The notes beneath the pieces are model-generated. The model was not told where the DNA came from. It did no database searches and was given only the letters and a program-made list of their open reading frames with translations. Below are positions 45,413-55,934 of a stretch of 64,000 nucleotides of DNA, piece after piece. The stretch comes from Azolla caroliniana. Lineage: Eukaryota > Polypodiophyta. A program made the position numbers and the translations under genes. Each line of letters opens with the position of its first letter. Position 1 is the stretch's first letter. The DNA is taken from the NCBI GenBank assembly GCA_043228905.1, contig JBHGNT010000002.1:21948001-22012000 (forward strand), read 5' to 3'.

Positions 45413-47920
45413 AAACATAACCCTTTTAATTGATTATGGTTGATCGACCATCATTGGGTTGGTCGATCGACTACCCATAGTAGTGTTGATTGTTAGGTCG
45501 GCTTGGTCATTCAACTCTTTAGGTAGAAATGGATTGGTCGGAGTTAGCCCATAGTATGGTTTAAGCCGAAAACCGTTAACCCACTTTGGCATTACTAGAT
45601 TGGTTGTAAAGTATTGTTACTTGAGATATTTCCTAAAGCAATAATTGTTGCATGGGAGCAGGATATTTGAATGAATATAGGGACTTGGTAAGGTCACATG
45701 ACCCAGAGGTCAAAAGCAAGGCATCCTATTGTTGGTAGCGGCACAAGAACCATACTATCAATGATCTAAAGGAAGCTTTTTGGCTCGTATTGTTCATCGG
45801 TTGTGCTTATGATATTCAATGAATTTCCACAATGTTTGATAATAACAAACTGGAGTGAGTCAACAAGCACACCAAGCTTGTAAGTCGCAATTGGGCAACA
45901 GTTTGGTTTGAACGACTTGAACTGCGAAACCTCAGTTTAACAACTTAACTGTTTGGCTCAAGTTCAAGTCTTTGTAACGGTTTAGTTTAGCTCGATTTGA
46001 ACCTTTATCAACTTAACGGTTTCTAGTCTAAACGGTTTAGAATTGACATTTTCTTGATTGATAATTTATTTTCTTAATTATTTTTTTGAACAACCTTTTA
46101 ATTTCAACGCCTAATTTTCGGAGAAATCTTTAACATTTTGAAAATTCAAAAATTGAAGTTTGACCTAACTTAAACCAACACCGAAGTGTAGTTGTAATAG
46201 TTTGAAAATATCTAAAGCCAGTGGTTTGAGCTTAAATTTTTTGTAGTGGTTCAGTTTGAACGACTTCATGTTTTAGTTCAGTTTAGTTCAGTTTTAGTTT
46301 CAAAATTTTAAAACAATTTGAGTTTGCCACTCTCACATTGAATCAAACCATTTTCGATTGCAACTCTTAAAGTTGTAATTCTTGTACATGACTTGCCATA
46401 CTTGGAGCCAAAGTTTAATATTTGTTGTTTATAGGCTTTGATAATGCTCATTAATCCTTGAACACACACATACACATCAACATGTTGTCAATAGTATAGC
46501 TTTTTGTACATATCACAGTTATGTGTGTGTAGATGTAACAATCCCTTGGCCTCTACTCTAAGTAAAGAATTTGTAGCACGTTATCAACACATGGTCCGGT
46601 CATGAGGAGAAACTCACGAAAGCCTCTAGATCGAGACAAGTTAAGGAAAGCTAAGGAGTTTGTAAGAAAATTTTAAAAAGGGTCAAAACATCCTATTGCT
46701 AATGGGAAGATGTAGGCTCAAGTCTTGTATGAAAGAGAAACCAACATTTGTAATATGTTTTGTTGATACATGCAAACCCAAAAATAGTAATATTTCAACT
46801 ATAAAAAAGAAGGGTTGCCTCATTTGTGCGCTCATTTGTGTGGGTCTAGACTTTAGACTGGGGACTCAGATAAAGGGAGCAAGAAAAGGGAAAAATCGCT
46901 CACTCAATTTGCACTCAATGCATTTTATCTGGCGAGACAAGAGCAAGGAGTGAAGAGATTGAAGGTGAGACAAGAGTTTAGAAGCGGGGAGGGATCTAGT
47001 GTTGAAAAGGGAGCGAGGAGTGCAATGAGACTAAGAGCAAGAAAGGAACATAAAATTGAGAAGGCTAGCTAGGAATGAAGCCAAACTACTAAATGCTAGA
47101 TACCTCTCTTGGCTCAAAGCTCACGTGGTTCCATCACACATGTATGTGCATTTTCATGATGACATGCGTTCAAAGCCCATATTCCTATGTTTTTAGTGTT
47201 TTAGAGACCTTTTTTGTAGAAAACAATTGATAAAAATATCATACATGATATAGCTTTGGAGGTTTTAGGGAATTGAAATTATGGATTCATGTGCTCATGG
47301 ATTATATGGTGTATGGATCATACACAATTTACTTTTTTGGAGATTTTGGGAAAGTGGACATAGGTATTCACGTCTTCTTGGACCCTAAAGGGTGACATTT
47401 AACAAACAAACACATAGTCCAAAATCGTTGAAATGCATAAACCTCTCTCGCACTTTGCAACTCAAGGTTGCATGAATACTTAGTTCCAATTCCCAAAGCC
47501 TCTAAATCTATGTTATGCATGAACCAACAAATTGGATGCCCTAGAGACTAGGAACGAACGCATGCACACTTTTACAGTTCCAAGAAACCTACAAGATTCT
47601 CACACTCTCAACCTATGAAAGAACATTGAACATTATAGCAAGGTCCTACCAATACTTAAAAAGTGCCACATTAATTGAAATGGCAAAGTCTAGTGCATAA
47701 ACGATTACACATACATCAAGAAAACCCTAAAACCCACACTAATTTTTATATTCTATTATCACATGGCAAGAATGTAAGGCAATTATCATGAGTCTTGAAG
47801 TTGGCATGTAGAATAATCACCTCAAGTCAATGACCATCACTAGAGTTTTAACACAACACATCAAAGTTCAAAAGACAACCACCCAACTATTCATAGAGTG
47901 GCAACCCAAATGATGTGTAT
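45413..47920. other. AT-rich spacer, no supported gene
   Basis: There is no frame with recognisable motifs; an 85-codon plus-strand frame at 46696-46953 has no family resemblance. Repeated AGTTTGAACG-type words around 45900-46300 suggest an old, eroded repeat. Nothing else can be supported. Confidence 0.45.
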
Positions 47921-48078
47921 CAATATGTACAATATTTTTTTATTTTTTTTTTTGAAAAATATCCTTTCATTAGTTATGAACAACATTACAAAAAATTGAC
48001 CTACCATCAAGCTACCATTGATCTGGTGCATTCTTCCTTAGGTCCCATCCCTCAACACTCCACCACTCCTTAACCAAG

Positions 48079-51000
48079 TTATGTGATTGGTGGTGGGAAC
48101 AACCATACTGGTGGCGCTAAGCACCATTTAGGTCTTGAATTTTGTATTGTGAGAAAAGGGGTCTTCTTCCAATAGACAATAAATTCGAGACGTTGCAACA
48201 CTGCAACATCTGTCTCACCTTTAATATCCTCATACTGTCCTTTCAAGGTATGTACCATCTCCATCCAGACATTCCGTGTACTTTCCACTGGATGAATAGT
48301 AGTATTACCAAACACCTTAGAACACCTAGCAGTCCAAATAAACCACATTGTGGTGGTGCATAGTAGCTCCCATACCTCTTGCATTGTCTTTAACATGTAA
48401 GGAGCCTCCATTTGACTTTGTTGCACCGCCATTATCCTTCCTCTTTGAATTCTAATAATCGTGTCATTTGGGCATGCATCATATGGCCACACCACTTGTG
48501 CCACTGTGGCCCATACTACCATACCCCACGAAAAACTGCAATCCCTAAACATAAAGGCAAGAACTCGGAACACTCGCCTCCAAACTTGCTGTGCAGCATG
48601 ACATTCCCACAAGCAATGTTTCAATGTCTCCATCTGACAACAACAATAGATGCATGCGGTCGGTGCAGCTGATTGTTGCAACCATTGGCCAATTGGCAAT
48701 GCTCTATGTATTACTAACCATTGGAAGACATTTATTTTCATATCTTGCTTCCTTTTCCATAATGTTCCCCAAAACTTTGTTAGGAATTCCGATGTGATCC
48801 CTTGGTGGTTCCAAAATTGACTAGCTCGTGGTGTAGTCCTACGTTGAGCTGCCAAAATGTGTCGTCCCATCTTAACTGAATACTGAAAAAAACCATACCT
48901 TTTTCCCATACGATCAAACGGATCTTTCCACCAAAATTCTCCCGGATCCCATTGCAACCTTATCAAAGGTTTCTTTTCAAAAACTCTCAGTTTCCAATGC
49001 TCCTTGACCGCCTCAACTTGTGGGTCGATGAGCCACTTAGATCCGTCATAAGCAAGGACCCTTATTTTAGAAAATGTAGCATATTGCAAGATCTCTGTTT
49101 GTATCGTTGCACTACTTATACTGCCATCTTCCTCCACCTCATAGTCTTGACATCGTCCGCAAGACAAATGTCCCCTTACCCCCACTAGCACTTGAAGCCT
49201 CGTAAATGCTCCTTCCCACTTGGGAGGGTTAAAGGATCATATCGTAACGTCAGAGTGCCCCAAAACTGACTGCACTTGGTCCCACATAATCAGCCCCCCT
49301 CTCAAGGAAGACAAGAATTCTGATCTGTCATTTATATTCAGAGTATGAAATGATTTCCATGCATCAACGGACACTCTTGGCCCTACATCGAGCTTGGCCC
49401 AATCCAATCGCGTTCGGGACCCCAACATGTGCCCTGATGGCAAACGCATATTCGGATTCCACACTAAGTTTTGTCTCAAGTATTCGTCCTCACATGTTGG
49501 TACACCATGTTCCAACCCTTTATGTACATGCTCCCATGCTCGTAGAAGACCATTAAAAAATTTGTCTTCCCAATTCCTAGACATAACATGTTTCTTGTCT
49601 GGTATAAAAATCCACCTTATGCTATCAGCCCATAATCCACCCATCGACGGAGCACAACTATACAATCTTTGCATAAGTAATTGCTTCCAAGGAGCATGTC
49701 CTGGTAAAAGGCCACGAATTATTAGTTTTGCTAACAAGGCCATGCATTGGTCTAATGGATCTATAATCCCCAAACCACCGTATTGTTTTGGGGTTATCAA
49801 TGTACTCCAAGCCACCTTCGCTCTTACATGACTCTTATCTTCCCCAGCCCATATAAAATTCCTAACCAGCCTTCGAATTTGTCCAATGCACGATTTTGAA
49901 AAGATCCAAGATGAGGCTATATACCACACCGTAGATAGTAGCACATGGTTGGCAACTATCACTCTACCGGCCAAAGATAGTTTAGCATGACTCCACAAGA
50001 ATAATTTTTTCCTCAAAGTTAATAGTAATGGTGCAGCATGTAATTCTGGAACCAAATCAATCCCAACCTACACTCCAAGATATCGAACCGCAACTCCTCT
50101 TTGAGTCCATTGGAAAGTATGATGCGGTGCCCAACAAGGCGGCAGCTCCTTGCTTACCCAAAATGCAACAGTTTTCTCCCAATTTAGCTTAGCTCTAGAC
50201 GCTATACAAAACTGTGACAAAGCCCCTTGTACTTGTTGCAAATTCGTTAGAGTCCCATCCACATATAATGCAGTGTCATCTGCAAATTCCGAGTCCAATA
50301 TATCTTGTCCATGCATTGGCATTGCCAAACCACGCAAGCCTATAGATTGTGATGATATAAATGCATGCATTGCTTCCGCAAACAGAAGGAACAAAAATGG
50401 TGCAAGTGGACATCCTTGGCGAACTGATCGAGTAATGTTAAAACGAGGTCCTACTCCACCTGCCAACAACACCTGACTGTGTGCATTTCTATAAAGACAA
50501 GAAACACCTTTAATCCATGCCGTGTTGAAGCCCAAGTGATGCATAGTACCTTCCAAAAAATTCCAGTCAACCCTATCATACGCTTTCTCAAAATCTAAAA
50601 GCAACACGGCTAGATTTTGTTTGTTTTTTACCGCTACTGCAGTAGCCTCCCAAAATGTAAAAACATTATCCATAATACTCCTTTCCCTCATAAAACCAGT
50701 TTGCGATACATGAATTATCTTTGGTAATACCTCTTGTAACCGAGAACTAAGCAACTTTGCAAATAGCTTATAACTAGTATTCAAGAGGGTGATTGGCCTC
50801 CACTTACGAATATCTTCTGAAACTCCTTCTGTTTTAGGTATAAGATAAATAAGCCCCTCAGATAACGACATGGGCATCTCTCCACTTTCAAACATATGTT
50901 GGTAAGCATCTTTTAAGTCTTTCTTCAGTATCCCCCAATATTTCTTGTAGAATTTAGGTGTAAGTCCATCCACTCCAGGACAACTATTGTCCGATAAAGA

Positions 51001-52425
51001 GTGTAGCGCTTGTTCCAACTCCAATTCTGTAATAGGTGACAACAATGAATCTTGCATTGCTTGAGTAACCTTGGGTTGAATTTCCGCCCAGACCTTCATT
51101 CTATTTTGGCTTATCTCCTCAGAGATAGGCTCTTCTGACAAAAGGGTAGCGTAGAATTTCGTGGCAATTACCCGCACAACATTTGGATCCATTTCAAGTT
51201 CGCCATTTTCATTCCGCAAACAACAGGTTACATTAGAGACTCTTTTGGGGCCTTTAATATTAAAAAATTGTTTTGTACATCTATCCCCAATTTGCGTCCA
51301 TCTTGAAGCAGAATTGTGATACCTAAATTGACTACGACATTCTTCCATATGTTGAACTTGTTTTCGGGCTTCTTCAAGATGTGAAGCTATCCACACACAC
51401 TCTGGTCGACCCTGTTGCAATCTTTGCAAAGATAGCAATCTTGCCCTCATCCTTCTTTCCTTCTCCAGATATTCCATATATTCAGATCTTGATTTTAACG
51501 CAAAATATTGTGATATCTCCGTCAAAGCACAAGCCACTTTGATTGTAATGGGAGCATCCATATTATCTTTGTTCTGCCAAATATCTGTCACTTGATTATA
51601 CCATCTATCATGTAACATTACTTTTTCGGGTATCCTAAATCGTATGGACTCCCTTTTCGATTGCCCAAAGGTTCTCAATATAACAGGAGCATGATCAGAG
51701 AAAGTTGTGCCTGGCATAATAGTGATATTTCCCCCATTTAAGACAAAGGCCTCCCCCACATAAAATCTATCCAATCTTGAAAGATTGGTTCCAGCTATTC
51801 TCCTATCCGAACGTGAGAAACTCAAGGAATTCTGAGATCTATAAACATTAGGCATATGCCATGCATCCAAAATACTCAATTTCAAACACATCCGTTCCCA
51901 TACTGCTAATTCCTCCCCATGAATTGTTGAAACACTCCCACCTTTCCTATCCTCTGGGTCCTCAAGCATATTAAAATCCCCTGCAACACACCAATGAGAC
52001 ACATTTGGTAATGCATTTGTAATTTCACACCAAAAGTGTTTCCTAGCCGATGCATGATTTGGCGCGTAGATATTCAAGTAACCCCAAGTTGTATGTAAAT
52101 CTTGTAATACAATATATTGTGCTCTTCCTGGCACAATGATCTCTTTGCATATAATACTTGATTTCCAATGATGTGCAATTGCCATACACACCCCGCCTTG
52201 TGTACCACTAGTGCCAATAGCCGGGGACCAAAACATCTCCCAACTACCAGGTAATATAGTGCCATAGTTCCTTATTCTTTGCTCATTCAAATGATGTTCT
52301 TGAAACATCATAATGTCCAATGATCCATTCGTGAGACACTTTTGTAATTCCTGCCTTAACCTACCTCTATATCTTCGGTATAAGGGACCTCCCAAGCCCT
52401 GAACATTCCATGTGAGGAGCCTCAT
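48079..52425 (-). pseudogene. L1 ORF2: APE endonuclease-reverse transcriptase, two stops
   Basis: The 1449-codon frame from the ATG at 52425 is interrupted only by TAG at 50068-50070 and TGA at 49237-49239. The endonuclease comes first: LLTWNVQGLGG, VAGDFNMLEDPEDRKGG, SRLDRFYVG, SDHAPVIL. RT follows with DGLTPKFYKKYWG, RPITLLNTSYKLFAKLL, LDFEKAYDRVDW, VRQGCPLAPFLFLLFAEAM and the EFADDTALYVDG catalytic box (Phe-Ala-Asp-Asp). The zf-RVT zinc region (NVFQWLVIHRALP, CIYCCCQMETLKHCLWEC) lies after the second stop. A truncated protein would retain the endonuclease and RT core. Confidence 0.93.
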
Positions 52426-54170
52426 CAACAATTGTTAGAGGCCGAACCGGACCCGATCCTACGAGTCTTAGAGGATGGTTCCAGGGAGCTTACTCCACCC
52501 CCATCTCCCATAATCACCATTTGGCTTTTGAGTATGTCACAACCTTCTTTAATGAATCTCCAATGATGATGGGCCCGAGCCTTGGCTTGGCTTTCCGGCA
52601 CATCATCTTCATGAATATAAACATATCCAAAATCAAACAATATATCGGAAGGGACATCCAATACAACATGCTTGCGGTTCATTGCATCCAAATACGGAAC
52701 CACTAAACAACTTGCATTCTCTAACCCCCTCAATATTGTTTCCCCCAATTGAGGATTTTGCACGTATTTGGCAAAATACAAAACTTGTCCTCTCATGGCC
52801 AACATAACATTCGGTTGATTCCATATGTCATTTCTCTCATAACCACATAATGGAAAGGAATAACCGACCAATGAGTTTTCCACTTGTTTTTGTCTAAATA
52901 AAACATGGACCCTTATTGCATTGGGTTCATGAACATCTTTAACACCCAAATGTTTTGTGAACTCATGCCCAAAGGGGGCTGCATAATCAAGTATGGAAAA
53001 GCCACCATTTCCGGTATCCTCCTTCAACATCCCACATGTTCTTATTGTGATCGCATTATCCAATTTTTGTGATTGTATTGTTCTTTTTGAACGAAATGTT
53101 TTTGCCTTGACACATCCATCATTTGGTTGGATGGTACTAACAATTTTCCCCCTTATCTCAGTAGTGGATGTTGGTTGTTCTTGTGTATCAATTTCTATGT
53201 CCAATGCATTATACGCATTAGGGGTGAGACACGTCTCTTGCATAGGCACCGTACGTGTCTTGCATCCATGCTTAGCCTTTACATTTATCCATTGAGTGTC
53301 TCTTGTTTCCCCTTGTGCCCGTACACCCATACAATCTGAGGCTAGTTTCTCTTGACATTTATCTGCCTCATGCCCTTCTTGTTTACAATATTCGCAACAA
53401 CGTTTTTTTTCCCCCAATTTAATATTTCTCCTTGGGCAATTCTTGGCTAAATGTCCCATTTGCCGACAATAGAAGCATTGTCCAGGGAGCCCGGCAAACT
53501 CCACCTTTTGTTCTATAAAATCCCCTTCTTCATTTGGTAGCCTTACCTTTGTCGGTAAGTTTTCGAGTGATTCTACCAAGATTCGGGCTGACGGAAATCC
53601 TGACATTTTACTTAATCGCATAGCCATACTTTCTTGGACCCTCACTACAGTTCCGATCCTTGAAGCTATTGCTTCAAGCATCGGTAAATACTCCTTACGT
53701 AATCCCGGGAAGACAATCGTTAACGGAAATATCCGATCTCCTTTCCGTATTGCCTCCACCGGATTAAAACCTTGTTTCCAAGGCATCACAAATGCACGGG
53801 CACCTCTTACATCAAGAGGACTATGCTCCAACATTATTCCCACTGATTCGATTGTATCCAATTCCACATGATAAAATCCTCGTCCCATGAATTGGACATC
53901 TATTATTCTACCAATTAATCCATGCATAGATGCTTGTAATAAATCTTTACACTCACCTCTATTCGGCCGAGCTCCCACCACTCTGCAGATCACCGAGAGT
54001 TGAGTTAGGCGCTGAATCTCTGATTTGAATTCAGCCTCTTCTTCTGTCGAGAATACGATCGGTAGAGGCCGCTCCTCAGATTCTGTTGGCGGGGCTGCTT
54101 CTTTAGAGTGCCCCTGTTGTGTCGTTGAGGTGGCTCTCTGCTGCGTTCTCTCTCTTCCCTGTTCCTCCAT
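52425..54170 (-). CDS. L1 ORF1: gag-like protein with two CCHC zinc knuckles
   Basis: The protein has 581 residues from the ATG at 54170. An in-frame Met at 54260 lies outside the element, beyond the target duplication, so it is not the real start. Residues about 45-190 have the DUF4283-like fold of plant L1 ORF1 (CRVVGARPNRGECKDLL, GFYHVELDTIES, VMPWKQGFNP). Two perfect CCHC knuckles follow at about 230-275: CFYCRQMGHLAKNC and CEYCKQEGHEADKC. The C-terminal half is less conserved. The protein packages the LINE RNA. Its TGA stop overlaps the ORF2 ATG by one base. Confidence 0.9.
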   Translation of the reverse strand: MEEQGRERTQQRATSTTQQGHSKEAAPPTESEERPLPIVFSTEEEAEFKSEIQRLTQLSVICRVVGARPNRGECKDLLQASMHGLIGRIIDVQFMGRGFYHVELDTIESVGIMLEHSPLDVRGARAFVMPWKQGFNPVEAIRKGDRIFPLTIVFPGLRKEYLPMLEAIASRIGTVVRVQESMAMRLSKMSGFPSARILVESLENLPTKVRLPNEEGDFIEQKVEFAGLPGQCFYCRQMGHLAKNCPRRNIKLGEKKRCCEYCKQEGHEADKCQEKLASDCMGVRAQGETRDTQWINVKAKHGCKTRTVPMQETCLTPNAYNALDIEIDTQEQPTSTTEIRGKIVSTIQPNDGCVKAKTFRSKRTIQSQKLDNAITIRTCGMLKEDTGNGGFSILDYAAPFGHEFTKHLGVKDVHEPNAIRVHVLFRQKQVENSLVGYSFPLCGYERNDIWNQPNVMLAMRGQVLYFAKYVQNPQLGETILRGLENASCLVVPYLDAMNRKHVVLDVPSDILFDFGYVYIHEDDVPESQAKARAHHHWRFIKEGCDILKSQMVIMGDGGGVSSLEPSSKTRRIGSGSASNNC

Positions 54171-54209
54171 CTCGTTTTTAACTTTTTCGCCCCAATATGT
54201 ACAATATTT

Positions 54210-55025
54210 ATGTAATATATGTACATTTTTTATGTTTATTAAGTATGTATTTGTATACATACTATAATGTATATAATATGTATGTATATATGTTTAACAT
54301 GCATGCACCGGGTTCATATATGCATGTATTTATATATATCTAGTGTATTTTGTATATGTGTTCGTATTTAGTCAGTATGCATGGATGCAATGTTTATGCC
54401 ATATGTATGTGATGCCCATGTTATGCATGTATGTATGCTCCTACAAATTTAGGTAATGTTTGAATGCATCATCTTTTGGGCTTTTGTACCTTTTAGTCCT
54501 TGGTTAAATATATATTCACATAATACCCAAATCCCTTGACTATAATTACATTCATTGCCCCCATGATTTATCTACACCCTTTCTTATGAGTTCATGTGAT
54601 AGCATACAAGTTTAGGTAGTGGAGGCCTTAGGGGTAACAACCATGTTGAGGAGGCCTTGACAAGCTTATTTATAGTTTAACAAGTACACTAGCGTTTCTT
54701 AGAAGATTGTGAAAGAAATCTCGCATGCTGGTTGCAATATGAAACATGGTTTACTAGCTAAAGGACAAACAATGTGGTTGTAAAAGTCACATGAAGAGCA
54801 AGTGTTTTGTGATTGCAAGTTGTTGTTTTGTTTGTAGCATGCTTTTTTTATAAAGAGTTTTTAACTAAGATGATTGGCGATTTAAATACAAAACTTTTGG
54901 GATGTGAAAAGTCAAAAAAGCAAGAGACATAAGAGTTAAGCATAAAGAAAGGATGCAAAAAATGGAAGTCAAATTGCAAGCATCGATCACGTTAAAAATT
55001 GTACAAAAAAAAGATTACGTGTTAC

Positions 55026-55056
<31 letters not shown>

Positions 55057-55298
55057 TAAAGAGCCACAAAGAAAGTCGGGTTTAAAGAAGGGAACATTAG
55101 AGAAGGGGGAGGGGGGGGGGGGGGACTAGAGACAAGACGAGAGGGAGGTCGGAACCCACGAATTCCGTGGCGTGACCAAAGAAGATGAGAGCAAGTATAG
55201 TAGGAGTAGTAGTAGGAGTGGTTGGCAGGTCGGTTTGTCCGCATTGGAAGAGGCCGGGGACGGGGACAAGTGTCTCCCTCCCATAGCGCAAAGAGAGA
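54210..55298. other. Spacer with simple repeats, no gene
   Basis: TATGTATG-rich sequence fills the left part. A (GAA)n run lies at about 55026-55053 and a G-rich run of about 20 bases at 55105-55124. No coding or RNA gene is seen. Confidence 0.6.
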
Positions 55299-55349
55299 GA
55301 AAGAAAGAAAGAAAGATATATTAACGTCTTCCAAGACCAAATTTGGCCC

Positions 55350-55380
<31 letters not shown>
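55299..55380 (-). mobile_element. Minimal LINE 3' terminus next to (GA)n
   Basis: Only about 55 bp of the LINE 3' end are present: on the minus strand GGGCCAAATTTGGTC, GAAGACGTTAATATATC, then TTTC repeats. On its other side it runs straight into a perfect GA tract (55352-55380). It nearly matches the terminus at 61594-61655. Confidence 0.7.
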
Positions 55381-55383
<3 letters not shown>

Positions 55384-55439
55384 ACTTGAGAGACGTTTTT
55401 GTTGACAAAGTGGTATGTATGTACCGGAACCCCACCCTC

Positions 55440-55700
55440 TCACACACACACAAACTACTGATTTCTTCTACATACATACATACATACATACATACGTGTG
55501 GTTGGTTGCATATACACATACATATACATACACAGACGTACACATACATACATATGTATATACGTACGTACGTGTGGTTGGTTGCACATACACAGACGTA
55601 CGCACACATACATACATGACATACACAGACATATACATACATACAAAGATGTATGACATACATACATACATACTATATACGTACGTGCGGTTGGTTGCGT
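55440..55700. repeat. CATA/ACAC microsatellites with a thrice-repeated GTGTGGTTGGTTGC block
   Basis: (CA)n and (CATA)n runs alternate with CGTGTGGTTGGTTGCA at 55495 and 55571 and CGTGCGGTTGGTTGCG at 55685. Open frames in several phases here merely reflect the repeat. It lies 230-490 bp upstream of the transporter gene. Confidence 0.8.
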
Positions 55701-55831
55701 TTCCTGATGCTGCCTGCTTTTTGCGTTCACACTAGGAAACCTTTTGAAAAAGCCAACGCCCACACCACAGCAGAGACAGACACGCAGAGACACAGGAGGC
55801 ACACACAACTAAGACACTGACACTCACACTT

Positions 55832-55864
55832 GAGAGAGAGAGAGAGAGGGGGGGGGGGGGGGGG
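55832..55864 (+). repeat. (GA)n followed by 17 G residues in the transporter leader
   Basis: A GA run leads into an uninterrupted G17 ending 70 bp before the start codon. If transcription begins upstream, the tract would sit in the 5' UTR; a GATAAAAG directly after it could alternatively act as a TATA-like element, placing the tract in the promoter. Confidence 0.6.
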
Positions 55865-55934
55865 AGATAAAAGAGCCCATTTTGGATTGAATTGGACGGA
55901 ACATTGAAGAAGAAGCAGCACCAGCAGCACCGTG

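Larger units (their letters stand above)
47938..54192 (-). mobile_element. Nearly intact L1-type LINE with a 17-bp target duplication
   Basis: The element is flanked by CAATATGTACAATATTT at 47921-47937 and 54193-54209. It is 6255 bp, with an intact ORF1, an ORF2 broken only by two stop codons, a 3' UTR of about 140 bp and a short A-rich 3' end (T-rich on the plus strand at 47938-47953). The 5' flank shows that the element begins only 22 nt before the ORF1 ATG. It inserted in AT-rich DNA and appears comparatively young. Confidence 0.93.

Noticed and set aside
54171-54260. Extra 30 N-terminal residues for L1 ORF1
   Set aside because: The upstream Met lies outside the element, beyond the 17-bp target duplication, so the extension is host DNA.
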